Of a DNA stretch of 64,000 nucleotides, positions 21,985-32,118 are shown one piece after another. Positions within the stretch are counted from its first letter, which is position 1. Each line of letters opens with the position of its first letter. Made by a program: the position numbers and the translations under genes. This stretch comes from Camellia lanceoleosa (taxonomy: Eukaryota > Streptophyta > Magnoliopsida > Ericales > Theaceae), in the NCBI GenBank assembly GCA_025200525.1, contig CM045758.1:2852001-2916000 (forward strand), given 5' to 3'. Under the pieces are notes generated by a model. The model ran no database searches, was not told the DNA's origin, and saw nothing but the letters and a program-made list of their open reading frames with translations.

Positions 21985-21985
<1 letters not shown>
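20081..21985. other. Possible minus-strand gene remnants, unassigned
   Basis: The minus strand shows exon-like pieces: TTTTAG followed by GATCCGTTTGAGAGTGGAAT (DPFESGMNKSLISSFYKQL) near 20712, and TTCCCAG followed by SDKGKGN and a stop near 20440. A pyrimidine-rich stretch with a (GTT/GCT)-type repeat lies around 21680-21930. No continuous reading frame or known domain links them, so no gene is called. Positions 58860-60735 are the near-identical counterpart. Confidence 0.2.

Positions 21986-22028
<43 letters not shown>
21984..22028 (+). repeat. (TAA)n microsatellite
   Basis: About 14 TAA units. Copy B has about 20 units at 60739-60797, another length polymorphism between the copies. Confidence 0.95.
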
Positions 22029-22030
<2 letters not shown>

Positions 22031-24060
22031 TCAATAAAAAGTACTTTAATTCATAACATAAATCTGTGTCCTTTGTTGCATGCCACTGTCAATATCTAGC
22101 TGCAAGCACATTACTATAATTTCTAATGGATTAAGAAAATATGGTCCATTGCCAACATTTAGTGCCTTACTGAATAGAAGAAGAAATATTGGAAAGAGTT
22201 TCCGTGGGGAAGAGATACAGATCAACATTTAGTGCCTCAGTTAGATAGTACCCATAAAGTAATGATTATTGGAAAGAGTCTCCAAAATATTGGAAAAAGT
22301 TTCCAAAATAGTACACATAAAAATTCATGCTACTATTCTTCAAGACTAAAGTAATGATTATTGCAACACCCCTATTAACTTACACAACGAATGAAAGTAA
22401 TAGACTACGAACAAAATAAGGCTTCAATGCTTACATATCGACAACAATGAGTTCCTTTAACAGCAACAGCACCACAATCTATTATTGTTCAAATGTTTCT
22501 ATCCAAAAACATTAGTGTTCTCATCACCTATAAGACCAAAAACTATATCGAAGTTTAGCAACTTAATCATTCTCGAACCAAAATAGTTTTATCAAAAATA
22601 CTCATTCTAAATCATCATCCTTCACATAGTTGGCCAAATTTTATTTTATGTTTTTCTCTTTAATGATTATTTGGAGATTGTGCCTCATCCAAAACTCAAA
22701 GGTTAACTTTTCTCCAATTTTGCTCTTTATTTTTAATGACAAAATTGTTAAATATGTTGGAATTTGGATGGATGTATATGTTATAATCTATCTTCTTCCT
22801 CAATCTGTGTACAATAAACCCAGTTTAAACCCAGATAAACAATCAAACCTTGAAGCCTCAGGGAAGGTGAGAGAACAATCGCAACATCGAACAACTCCTT
22901 CCCAACAAAACAAAATTAAAAAAATACAAATTTTCTAACACAAACATTCTAACACAAATTTTCTGAAAAAACAAAGAATGCTCTAAGGTTGAGAATTTAA
23001 CTGGATATTTAAAAATAAAAATAAAAAACCATTACCGTTTTTTGAATCAAAAACAGAATCATTATACTATATTTTGAATCAAAACAATTTACCCCAATCA
23101 AAACATTACTATTTACCCCAATCTATCAAAAATAGATAATATTTTTTGAATCAGAACAACCATGAGCAACCATGAAACAAACTCAAAAACATCACCAATC
23201 TATCAGTGGAAGTTTCCAGTCAAAGCCAGTCAAAATTAAGGTTTTAGCAACATCTGCTATTGTCAAATTTTAGTTCCAAAACTGAATCTAAACATTAGCG
23301 TTGTATGAAGAATCTTGTAAGCGAAGATATGCATCAACTCCGGTTCACCAGTGAAAATGCATTCCAAAGGGACAAATAAACATTGTTGTGTGGAAACCTC
23401 AATCTTTGGGGGGTTGTCCCCACAATGTAATTGGCGGCCCTCACTCTGGGGAATTCATCTAGATACCAAAAAATATTAAACTACGGTTCCGTCAAGTAAA
23501 CAGGAAAACCCAGATGCCAACTTCTGTAACTCATTCTTGCAAAGCCATCTTTTTTAGAGACAATAACTAATTAATTTCTTAAATCAAAATGTCACTCAAC
23601 AAAAGACTATATGATAATAATTATAAAGGAAACATGTCATAGTTGAACAAAAAGATAAGGAATAAGTGTGCGTATATGCTTTGCTAAAGAAACAACAGGA
23701 ATTCACATGTAAATGAATAAAAGAAAATCCAAACTGAAATCAGTAAAAAATAAGAAAAAATAACACTTGCCCTCAATGAACACATTACCACTCTTTAAAA
23801 AAAAAATGGATAGCATAAGCGCTTATACATACATTTTCAAAAACCTTCTTCCCTTATTATAATGTTCATAAACCATTGATACATTTTCAAAAACCTTCGT
23901 GTTGGCATTGAAACAAAAAATAATGTTCATAAACACTCTTCATTATTTTTAAATAATTATCACTGACTTGCAACTCATGAAATCACTACCTCTAGTCTTC
24001 TTTAAAATATATGTAACTCAAATATACATAAATCTGCATTATAATATAAGGAAAGAGTAA
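22029..24060. other. AT-rich stretch without recognised genes
   Basis: No supported coding region. The only GC-richer part is 23320-23470, which contains GGGGGGTTGTCCCCACAATG and GGCGGCCCTCACTCTGGGGA. It is nearly unchanged in copy B (about 62100-62240) and has no stop-free frame that I can assign. Confidence 0.4.
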
Positions 24061-25340
24061 TTATACCAATTGAGCTGAACATAAAGCTTCAAAATCACTT
24101 GCTTTGATTATTGTCTTCTTTTTTTTTTTTAAATATTTATTCTATGTCAATAACATAAAATGTACAATATGAATTCACTTTTCTCTGATCTAAAATTGAA
24201 GTGAATTCTGAAGTATACAACCGAAACCCTATAAACTGCTTGCAATCAGTCAGCGACTCAAATCTACATAAAGTACCCTTTTTTTAGCAGTATAATTAAA
24301 AAGAATTCTTTCTCAAAACACCAACCTTCCTTTTTAGCTCATTAACATAACAATTCTCCAAAAAAAAAAAATAAATAAATAAAAGACAATGACCCAAAAA
24401 TCAATACGACATTACAGCATACTCACTTTTATTATTCTTTTTTCAATCACAACTCAAATCTACATAATATGCATCATAATTATAACATACGGAAAGAGTA
24501 ATAATACCAAATGAGCTAAACATAGAGCTCCAAAATCACTTGCTTTGATCCTTTTTTTTATTATTTATTTTTATATGCCAATAACATAAAATATACGACG
24601 CCAATTCATGTGAGTTCAAAACCCTAGTAACTCAAATCTACATAAAGCTTCCTTTTTTGTGCAGTATAATTAAAAAAATCAAAACATAAAGAATTCAATT
24701 CATTCTCAAAACACCAAACTTCCTTGTTAGCTCATTAACATAAAATTCTCCATTGGAAAAAAAAGAAAAGAAAAGAAAAGGACAATGACCCAAAAATCAA
24801 TACTGACATTACAACTTCAACATAAATGCATACTGACTCCAATTCTATGTCAATAACATAAAATGTACAATGCGATATGGCTTTTTGTAATCTAAAATTG
24901 AAGCGAGTTCAAGGGTATCGAATCAAAACCCTGGTAACTCAAATCTTAAAGCTTCCTTTTTTTCCTTTCTTTTTTTGTGCAGTATAATTAACAAAATCAA
25001 AACAAAAAGAATTCAATTCATTCTCAAAACCCCAACCTTCCTTGTTAGCTCATTAACATAAGAATCTTCCATAAACAATAATAATAATAAAAAAAAACAA
25101 TAACCCATAAATCAATATCAATATAAATGCCTACTACCTCCATTCTTCTTTTTTTCAATCACAACACAAATCTAAATAAATATGCATAATAAATATAATA
25201 TAAGGAAAGAGTAAATTACCCAATGGAGAGGAACATAGTGCTCAATAACATAAAATAAAATGTACAATTCGAATTGGCTTTCTTGAGATTAATAAAAAAA
25301 AATTGAAGCGAGTTCTAGGGTATCGGAATCGAAACCCTAG
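24061..25340 (+). repeat. Degenerate tandem repeat of ~270-430-bp units
   Basis: Four units share the order CAATAACATAAAAT-TACAA, AATTGAAG-GAATTC-style core, AAACCCTA/G-TAACTCAAATCTACATAAAG, GCAGTATAATTAAAAA-GAATTC, CAAAAC-CCAACCTTCCTT-TTAGCTC and ATTAACATAA. The CAATAACATAAAAT anchors lie near 24149, 24580, 24850 and 25245. Units vary by deletions. It sits directly downstream (minus strand) of the Di19 fragment. The counterpart begins at about 62880 in copy B and runs to the window end. Confidence 0.7.
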
Positions 25341-25416
25341 AAAATGCTCGGAAGCGAACATAGTATTCATTTTTATTTTTATTTTTCACTTATAAAATTA
25401 AAAAAAAAAATGATTA

Positions 25417-25777
25417 CCCCATTCTTAGCTTCAACAGGATGGGCTTCATCATCATCATCAACTCCGGCCGCGGCTCATCATCACCATCAACATCACCTCC
25501 TCCGTGAGCTGCACTGCAATCAAAACCAATTTCACGAATTCAGAGAAAAGAAAAAAAACCAAACCCCCCAATTGAATCCCACAAAAGAAATTTTAACAAA
25601 GATTGTAATTTTCACAACAGCTTCGAGCTGGAAATCTGAATATCCCCAAGTTCGTTTTCTTTATCATAAGATTTTTCCCGAGAAACAAATGAGCGTGAGT
25701 ATGCTGAGGTGACCCGGATCGAGATTGATATCGCTGAAGCTGACTAAGAGCAGCGTAGTCCACGAATCAGAGTCCAT
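25417..25777 (-). pseudogene. Di19 (dehydration-induced 19) 5' gene fragment
   Basis: Minus strand. ATG at 25777 opens MDSDSW, the signature start of Di19 proteins. After a one-base frame change the RYQSRS motif follows, and a GT at 25713-25712 could end exon 1. A second piece, 25513-25417, follows an AG acceptor and reads DVDGDDEPRPE, then, in another frame, DDDDEAHPVEAKNG with a GT donor. This is the boundary at which Di19 genes normally continue into VCPVC. The first Cys2/His2 zinc finger (CPFC...H) expected between the two parts is missing, and I found no downstream exons in the next ~5 kb. Di19 proteins are nuclear zinc-finger factors of drought and salt responses. This copy appears non-functional or badly assembled. 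A CT-rich leader precedes it. Confidence 0.5.
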
Positions 25778-25899
25778 TGTAAGGAAAGATCGATAATTTT
25801 GCTTTAAAGATCGAAGGCCTAAAATGGGCGTTGCGCAAGGAGGGGTTGAGGTTTATGAGGGTGAGAGAGAGAGTGAGAGAGAGAGAGAGAAGGGTAGCG

Positions 25900-27225
25900 T
25901 CTTCAAGAATGATGTTTGAAATTTGAAATCTGAAAATGTGATCTCTGCCTTTGATTTGTATGGCCTTGAAGTCTCATCTCAGCCCTTGATTTATATGCCA
26001 CATAGACAAATGTCCCATCAACTCCCTTGTTTTGTTATATAGATATATATATATCATATAGCACTATCATGTAGCGGCCACAAGCTAAGGAGTATTAAAA
26101 TTAATTAGCTAGAATCCAATTCAACAACAACAAAAAAGAAATAGCTTGTTTTAGTTTGCAAGTCCAGGTACACAAAAACAGAGCACAAATATTGCAAAAC
26201 TTTCCAATATCCATCAAAGCAGACCTATAAAACACAATATATCAAAGCTACATTTGGAAATTAATAATAAAAACACCATAAATAAAAGGAGAAACAAGAG
26301 TCTAGAACATATATGTGCCTCTTTGGTTAAAAGAGCCCACTGATAGCAGCAACCACCACCGCTTAATATAGCAGAAAGATATTTAACCAAGCAAGCCAGA
26401 ATATATATGAAGAAGTTCAAATGATTCCACACTACCTCAATATACTCTTTGCATGAAAACTAATGAAAGGTTTCATGGCAGTGATAGGGGTACCGTCCGT
26501 ATCAAAGAAAAAGGCAATACCAACAATAAAAATAAAAATATGATGCCATTAAGGGAAATTGACTAAAAAGCTAATATTTTTAAAAACCAGATTATTAAGG
26601 GCGTCAGATGGCCCAAAACTGCCTCAGTATATTGTACAGAGGTAAGAACATAGGAATATTGCACTTCACTTATAGAAATATGGTGTAGAAAAGCAATATG
26701 GAGACCTTCATGCTATACTTGCAAGGAAATTGACCAAAGAGAGGAATGATGAATATCTGTTGAAATGGTAAAAAAAAAAAAGTACAAGTCGAGGAAACAT
26801 GCGTCAATATATACAAAGATCCAAATGCCAAAAACAAGTCTCCTCCATGCTCAAAATTAAGTCCCAAATCAATTGAAGACAATAAGATGCTTAAAATTTT
26901 AAATATTTTCCTACCTCGTCTCGCAAATAGACACAGGATTGTCAAAAGATAGGGAAAACCCCAAAAATCAAGCCATGCAAAGACCTCTAGAGTTCTAGGT
27001 CCAACTTGCTACAAGTGTAACAAACATATTATGCCACAACTTTCCTCAAATTGAACAGAAATCTCAATTTCATTTTAAACCGACAAGAAATTTGATAGTT
27101 TCAGCAGTACCCACAAATAAATTTTCCTAGCTCATTCGCACCAATAGAATGTAAAGTCTACAACAGATGCTAGAATCACATACTCATACAGAAAAGGAAC
27201 AGAGCAGTAGAAACAAGATGTAAAA
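25900..27225. other. Intergenic stretch, including the CLV2-like 3' flank
   Basis: AT-rich sequence without a recognised gene. A GA-repeat at about 25865-25890 belongs to the Di19 leader. A (TA)n tract lies near 26041. The last few hundred bases are probably 3' untranslated sequence of the minus-strand CLV2-like gene. Confidence 0.4.
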
Positions 27226-29574
27226 CTAGGCAGCACTAAGAAATGAGACAATGTACAAAAGAAGTTTTCCATTCTCATACATAAACACAAAATTAAACTT
27301 TTGTTTGGAGAATGTAGCTTCTAGTTTTAGCAGAGCAAAAAGAGTTGCGATGCCAACGTAAAAACTAACAAATGCGCTTATACTGAATACCCAGAGTGAA
27401 ATTGGCCCCTCCATTTCTTCTTCAAAAGTCTTTCCTGGCACCACAGGAAGGCTTTTCGTCTGACACCTTTCACCAGGGGACTCAACACACAAGTCTGGAT
27501 TCCCGGCAAATGCTCCTGGAAACCTCCAATACCCTTGTTTCATGGGAACAATTCCAGAAAAACAGTTATACGACAGATTTAGGAGTGTCAGGTTTCCAAG
27601 ACTCGATATGTTTTCTGGGATCTGACCCAACAAGGAATTATGTGACAAGTCCAAAGCCCTCAAACTCCACATCTTCTCCAAACTCGATGGAATCTGACCA
27701 TCGAGAAAATTGTAGGATAAATTCAGATACTCCAAACCATGTAATCCAAACAGACTGACAGGAATCTCCCCATAGAGTGAATTATCAGATAAATCGATTC
27801 CAACTGCTGAAGATAGATCGTAATCAAAGCTCAACTCGCCGACATCAGAAAAAACCACAGAGAGTTTTATCTGCAGATTCTGCGATGTACCCAACTGTTG
27901 GGTAGGTGTTCCGCTGAAGTGACTATTGTTGTACATCAAACTGATGTTACAGTTGCCATCGGGTATATAGCCACAGCACTTGGTGACAGAGAGGTCAATG
28001 CTTGAATTACTTGGAATGAGAACAGCCAAGCAGGTAGAGATCCATTGAATTTGTTTCGAGCAAGGGAGATAAACCTAAGGTTCAACCATTTGGTTATCGC
28101 ATCATTCAGACCTCCAGAGAGATTGTTGTAGCTGAAATCTACAACCTCCAATGATTTACAGCCGGCCAAGGTTAGTGGAATCTCCCCAGAAATCTTATTG
28201 TTGCTGATATCAAGAATCTTCAAACTATCCAATGCGTCGAGCTCTGGCTGAATTTCACCGGAAAGGTTATTGTTACTTAGGATCAATGCAAGTAGTTGAA
28301 AACAACCAACAATGTTCAAAGGAATTGAACCGGACAGTGAATTGTGTGACAGATCAATCACTTGGAGATAGGTCAAATTGCCTATCCTTGCTGGGATTTC
28401 ACCGGTGAGAAGATTGTGTGAAAGAAACAACACCTGCAAGCTTTTCAATTCCGTTATAGTCAAGGGAATATCACCGTAGAATTGATTGTGAGATAGGTCA
28501 AGAAGTACAATTCTTGACTTCTTCGGAGGTTCTGCAAATTTGCTTGGAAACTGTCCTGACAAGGCGTTGAAACTCAAGTCCAAGACAACCAGTTTATCCG
28601 AAAAAAGGATTCTAGAAGAAATCTCAAATCTTAACCCACTGAAGGACAAATTCAGCTGTTTCAATTCTTGAAGGGAGGAAATACAAGAGGGTATTCCTCC
28701 CACAATAGAGTTGTTGGCTAAATTGAGAACCGAAATCGATTCAACAGAGGTCAAAAGGCAAGACAAAGAACCTAAAAGCAAGTTTGACTCAAGATTGAGA
28801 AAAACCAAAGGTTGATGGAAATCTCCAAGAGTTCTATAAGGTATTGTGTGAGAGATCCAAATACTTGAGTGATTTCAAGTAATATAAGCTCTCAGGAATT
28901 TCACCTCGAAACGAACCGAAACCCAAATCGAGTTTCTCAAGTTTTATAGAAAAATTCCCAATCCAGAGAGGAACAGTATCATTCAAATCTTTGTTAGTAT
29001 TGAGGGCAAGCTCAGTTAACTTGCTCAGCCTCGCAAGTGTTCTAGGAACAACACCACTAAACATATTATGGCCAAGATCTAGGGTTCTAAGGTTCAAGAG
29101 CTTTCCTAAACAAGGTGGGATTGAACCATTAAACCTGTTGTGGGATAAAATTAGGGTTTCAAGCAATGAGAGGTTGCATAAACTGGGATGAACTGGACCT
29201 GACAAATTCATGAGGGTAAGATTGAGTGAAATTACTCGACCGGTCCCAGTCCCGGTCTGGTTCGAGCAGGTGATCCCAGTCCAGTTTGTGCACTTGGACC
29301 CACCACCACCAAGACCCACCAATTCCCAACTGGACAAGAACTGATTTGGATCCTGAAGGTGTGACTTGAACAACAACAGTGAAGTTCTGTCTTTTGGGTG
29401 AAGAGGAAGATCATCATATCCATTGTTGCTATTATATGTGGAATTAGCAACAGCAAATATAGAAGGTGGATTCAACAACAGAAATGGCATTATCAACAAT
29501 AATAACAGTGGCACTTGATGAAAATTAGGGCTTTTACAGGTCCAGAAAGCTAGAACCACCCATCTTTCTTCCAT
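27226..29574 (-). CDS. CLAVATA2-like LRR receptor-like protein, two frameshifts as assembled
   Basis: Minus strand, ATG at 29574-29572, stop at 27228-27226, no intron, about 780 residues when the frames are followed. It has a hydrophobic signal peptide (LLLLLIMPFLLL), an LRR N-cap with DRTSLLLFKSHLQDPNQFL and the pair CTNWTGITC, about twenty plant-type LRRs (LSHN-L-G-IP), and a C-terminal cap FAGNPDLCVESPG. An acidic EEEMEGPIS then precedes one membrane helix (LWVFSISAFVSFYVGIATLF) and a short cytoplasmic tail without kinase. This order and the sequence match CLV2 throughout (for example AGCKSLEVVDFSYNNLSG). CLV2 pairs with the pseudokinase CRN to sense CLE peptides in meristems. Frame breaks occur at about 28832-28838 (two bases short of an expected LSGTLGDFHQ) and about 27994-27998 (one G short in ALDLS). 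Both sites leave the protein intact on either side, so base errors are as likely as a pseudogene. Confidence 0.85.
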
Positions 29575-29830
29575 GGTTGGAATGTAAAGATGGGTTTGCG
29601 CAGAACTGTCAAGTGCGAGAATCAGAAGCTAAAAACAACAGAAAAGAAAGAAAAAAGCTCAATGGTGAAGTGGGTTGGTGTCTTTTACAGCAAGGAGAGA
29701 GAGAGAGAGAGAGAGAACAATGGAATTGGAAAGATCAATACCTCATAGCTGCAACTGTTGAGAGTGAGAGAAGAAGAATCTTGTTACAGTGGAACAAACA
29801 TTCTTCTTCCACGAGAACAATTTGCTAAAG
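29575..29830 (-). promoter_or_regulatory. 5' leader of the CLV2-like gene with a GA/CT repeat
   Basis: The region upstream of the CLV2-like ATG contains a GA tract at about 29695-29718 (CT on the coding strand), common in plant 5' leaders. No TATA box position can be fixed. Confidence 0.3.
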
Positions 29831-30433
29831 TAAGCAACACTTTACTAGCTAAAGAAAAAATTAATAAAATAATAATAAGGGTAAATAATAAAAATTAATT
29901 AAATAATAATAAAGGGTCAATTTTGAATAATTTTGTTCATTTTACGGTTATAAATTTATGTAAAATACAATTTTTTTTTTTCAAAATTTAAAAGAGTACA
30001 AATATTTCCAGTTAAATTTTGTCATTTAACAGAGGTTTTCAATAATTTATTCCTTCAAGTATGTTAAAAAATTCAATTAACCTCTCAGAATAAATATCTT
30101 AGGAACTTTTAATATTGCAACTGTGATTCAGACCCCCAGTGGGGGTCGCACCCCCAGTGAGGTGGCGAGCCCCCACTGGTTGAAACTCAAAAAAAAAATA
30201 AAATAAAATAAAACAATTTTTTTTTTGCCCAATCCAGACACTCTTATCCTTTGGGGAATTAGAAGCATTTTTGTTAATATTGCTTGAGAAAATAGTTGTA
30301 CACAACCACGAATCTTCTTGTTACATATGAACACACGAATCAATCTTGCCTATTCTCTATTCACTAACAAACCAAAAAAATAAATTTACTTTTTTATGTT
30401 TAAATAGAAAAACAAGAAAAATACTATTCAATA

Positions 30434-30837
30434 TGTTTGGTTTTAGTTTTATGAAAATTGAATTTTTTATTTTTCGTATTTTTTTATTTTTTGTGAATAT
30501 TTTAAAATTTTTAAGTAATTTTTTTTTTTTTACTTTTTTAAATACATATCACTTAGATATATATAAATAGTAAAATATTTTTAAAAATTAATAAATACAT
30601 AAAAATACAAAAAATGTACTGAATTTTGGTAAATTTTTTATATTTTTGATATTCAGTGAATTTTTTTGAAATTTTTTTCACAAATATTATATTTTTTATG
30701 TGTTTTTATGTTACATGTGTGTAAAAATAAAAATAAAAATTTGCTTAAAATATTTATAAAAATAGTGAAAATAAAAATATGAAAAATAAAAAAATTAAAT
30801 TTTCTAGAAAAGTAAATTCTAAAAACTAAAACCAACA
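30434..30837. mobile_element. Long-armed foldback MITE upstream of the CLV2-like gene
   Basis: The left arm starts TGTTTGGTTTTAGTTTT and the right arm, on the minus strand, starts TGTTGGTTTTAGTTTTTAGAA. The arms stay complementary, imperfectly, for well over 100 bases (AATTTTTTATTTTTCGTATT against AATTTTTTTATTTTTCATAT). The ~400-bp element is extremely AT-rich and non-coding. It lies ~0.9 kb upstream of the CLV2-like start codon. Confidence 0.6.
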
Positions 30838-32118
30838 GACTGATTTTCACTGGTATGGAGGTTATGACATGTATCAACTGTTTGTTCAAACAGTGAAAAT
30901 TTCTTTGTTTTCTTATTTATTAATTTCATAAATATGAATCTTACTTAATAAATCTACATAAAATAATTATAAAATATAAATTTAATAAAAAAATAAACAT
31001 CTGCATCAATATTTTTTTTCCTACTATATAAAAATGTTATATCATTTTGTGTTGATCACTATGAAATACAATTTTTTTATCATGAATTAAAAATATTTTC
31101 CACCGAAGCAATCACATTGGAGTGCAATTAATTTTCTTTTGATTAAGAATAAGAGATTATTTTTTAATCTCGAAACAATGTTTAACACCATTCATCTTAT
31201 GATATTTGTTTTATTATCATTTTAAATCTTACCTCAATAGTACTAAGTAATAGTTTAAAATAATCTAAATAAGTATACTTTTTGATTTCTTATGAAATAT
31301 AAATTAGATATAAGTTAGGTTTAAAATAATATTATAAAGAGATATTGTGACTTAAATAAGATAATAACTTTTTTAACTTTTTAAGTTTTGACAAACAAAG
31401 CCTAAATAATTTTCCCAGCCCCTTACCCCAAAAAGGCCTATTCCTAGGACAAAACATAAATCAATCCTGGTCACTCCAATTCAAAATACCAGAACTCAGC
31501 AAACTGAGGGCATCTACTAGAAAACAAGAATTTGAGGTGGGGGATTATTGGACTCTTCATCAGCCACAGGTTAGGACAACAAAATTTAGAAAGAAAATTT
31601 TACAGGGAGTCCAACCAGCTAACTGTATGCATTGCTATTCGGAAAATCTACTCCTATCACCACCACTGCTATTTGGAAAATTGTCCCAGACGCCAAGATC
31701 ATACAACCAATTCAGAAGGTACCTGAGGAAAGATGTGGACACCAACCAAAGCTACAAGCCTTTTTCCAACATACTTGTATATAGCTGCTCAGACTAAGGG
31801 GTACTTTATTGGACTCTAAACCTATGAGAGAAGCAAACACTTCTTTGCAGATACTAACTAAAGCCACAATCTTTGGTCCAACATATTTGTGTATATGTGG
31901 GTAAAATAACAAGCCATAACACACATGCAGAGAGAGAGAGAGTAGTAAAACAGGTTATTTAAGTGATAAATCATTATGTCTCAAATAAAAAGCATCGTCT
32001 AAGAGTATTAAGTTTCTGTTTTTTTTTTTCAAATATAGTACGGGTTACGGATGTTTATCAGTAGAAATTGATAGCTAATATAATATAACAAGGTTGGCTT
32101 CAACAGTGTCAGCCACAT
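30838..32118. other. Intergenic stretch between the BZW2-like 3' end and the MITE
   Basis: AT-rich; no coding region recognised. Short open frames around 31530-31920 have no support. The last part is probably the 3' untranslated region of the minus-strand BZW2-like gene. Confidence 0.4.

Larger units (their letters stand above)
1..25190. repeat. Copy A of a ~25 kb duplicated block
   Basis: This stretch is collinear, in the same orientation, with 39052-64000. Anchors occur along its whole length: the 49-bp tandem repeats, the hAT element ends, every exon of the NOPCHAP1-like gene, the Mutator-like elements, the LINE, the SINE, the CACTA end and the AT-rich tail. The offset drifts only from about 39050 to 38810. 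Both ends are set by the window or by the visible match, so the block may continue upstream of position 1 and downstream of the window. It differs from copy B by a 258-bp MITE present only here, by a ~220-bp MITE present only in B, and by microsatellite lengths. Confidence 0.95.

Noticed and set aside
30128..30180. CCCCCAGTGGGGG palindromes as a regulatory structure
   Set aside because: Short and isolated, without conservation to compare; an old transposon end is as likely.
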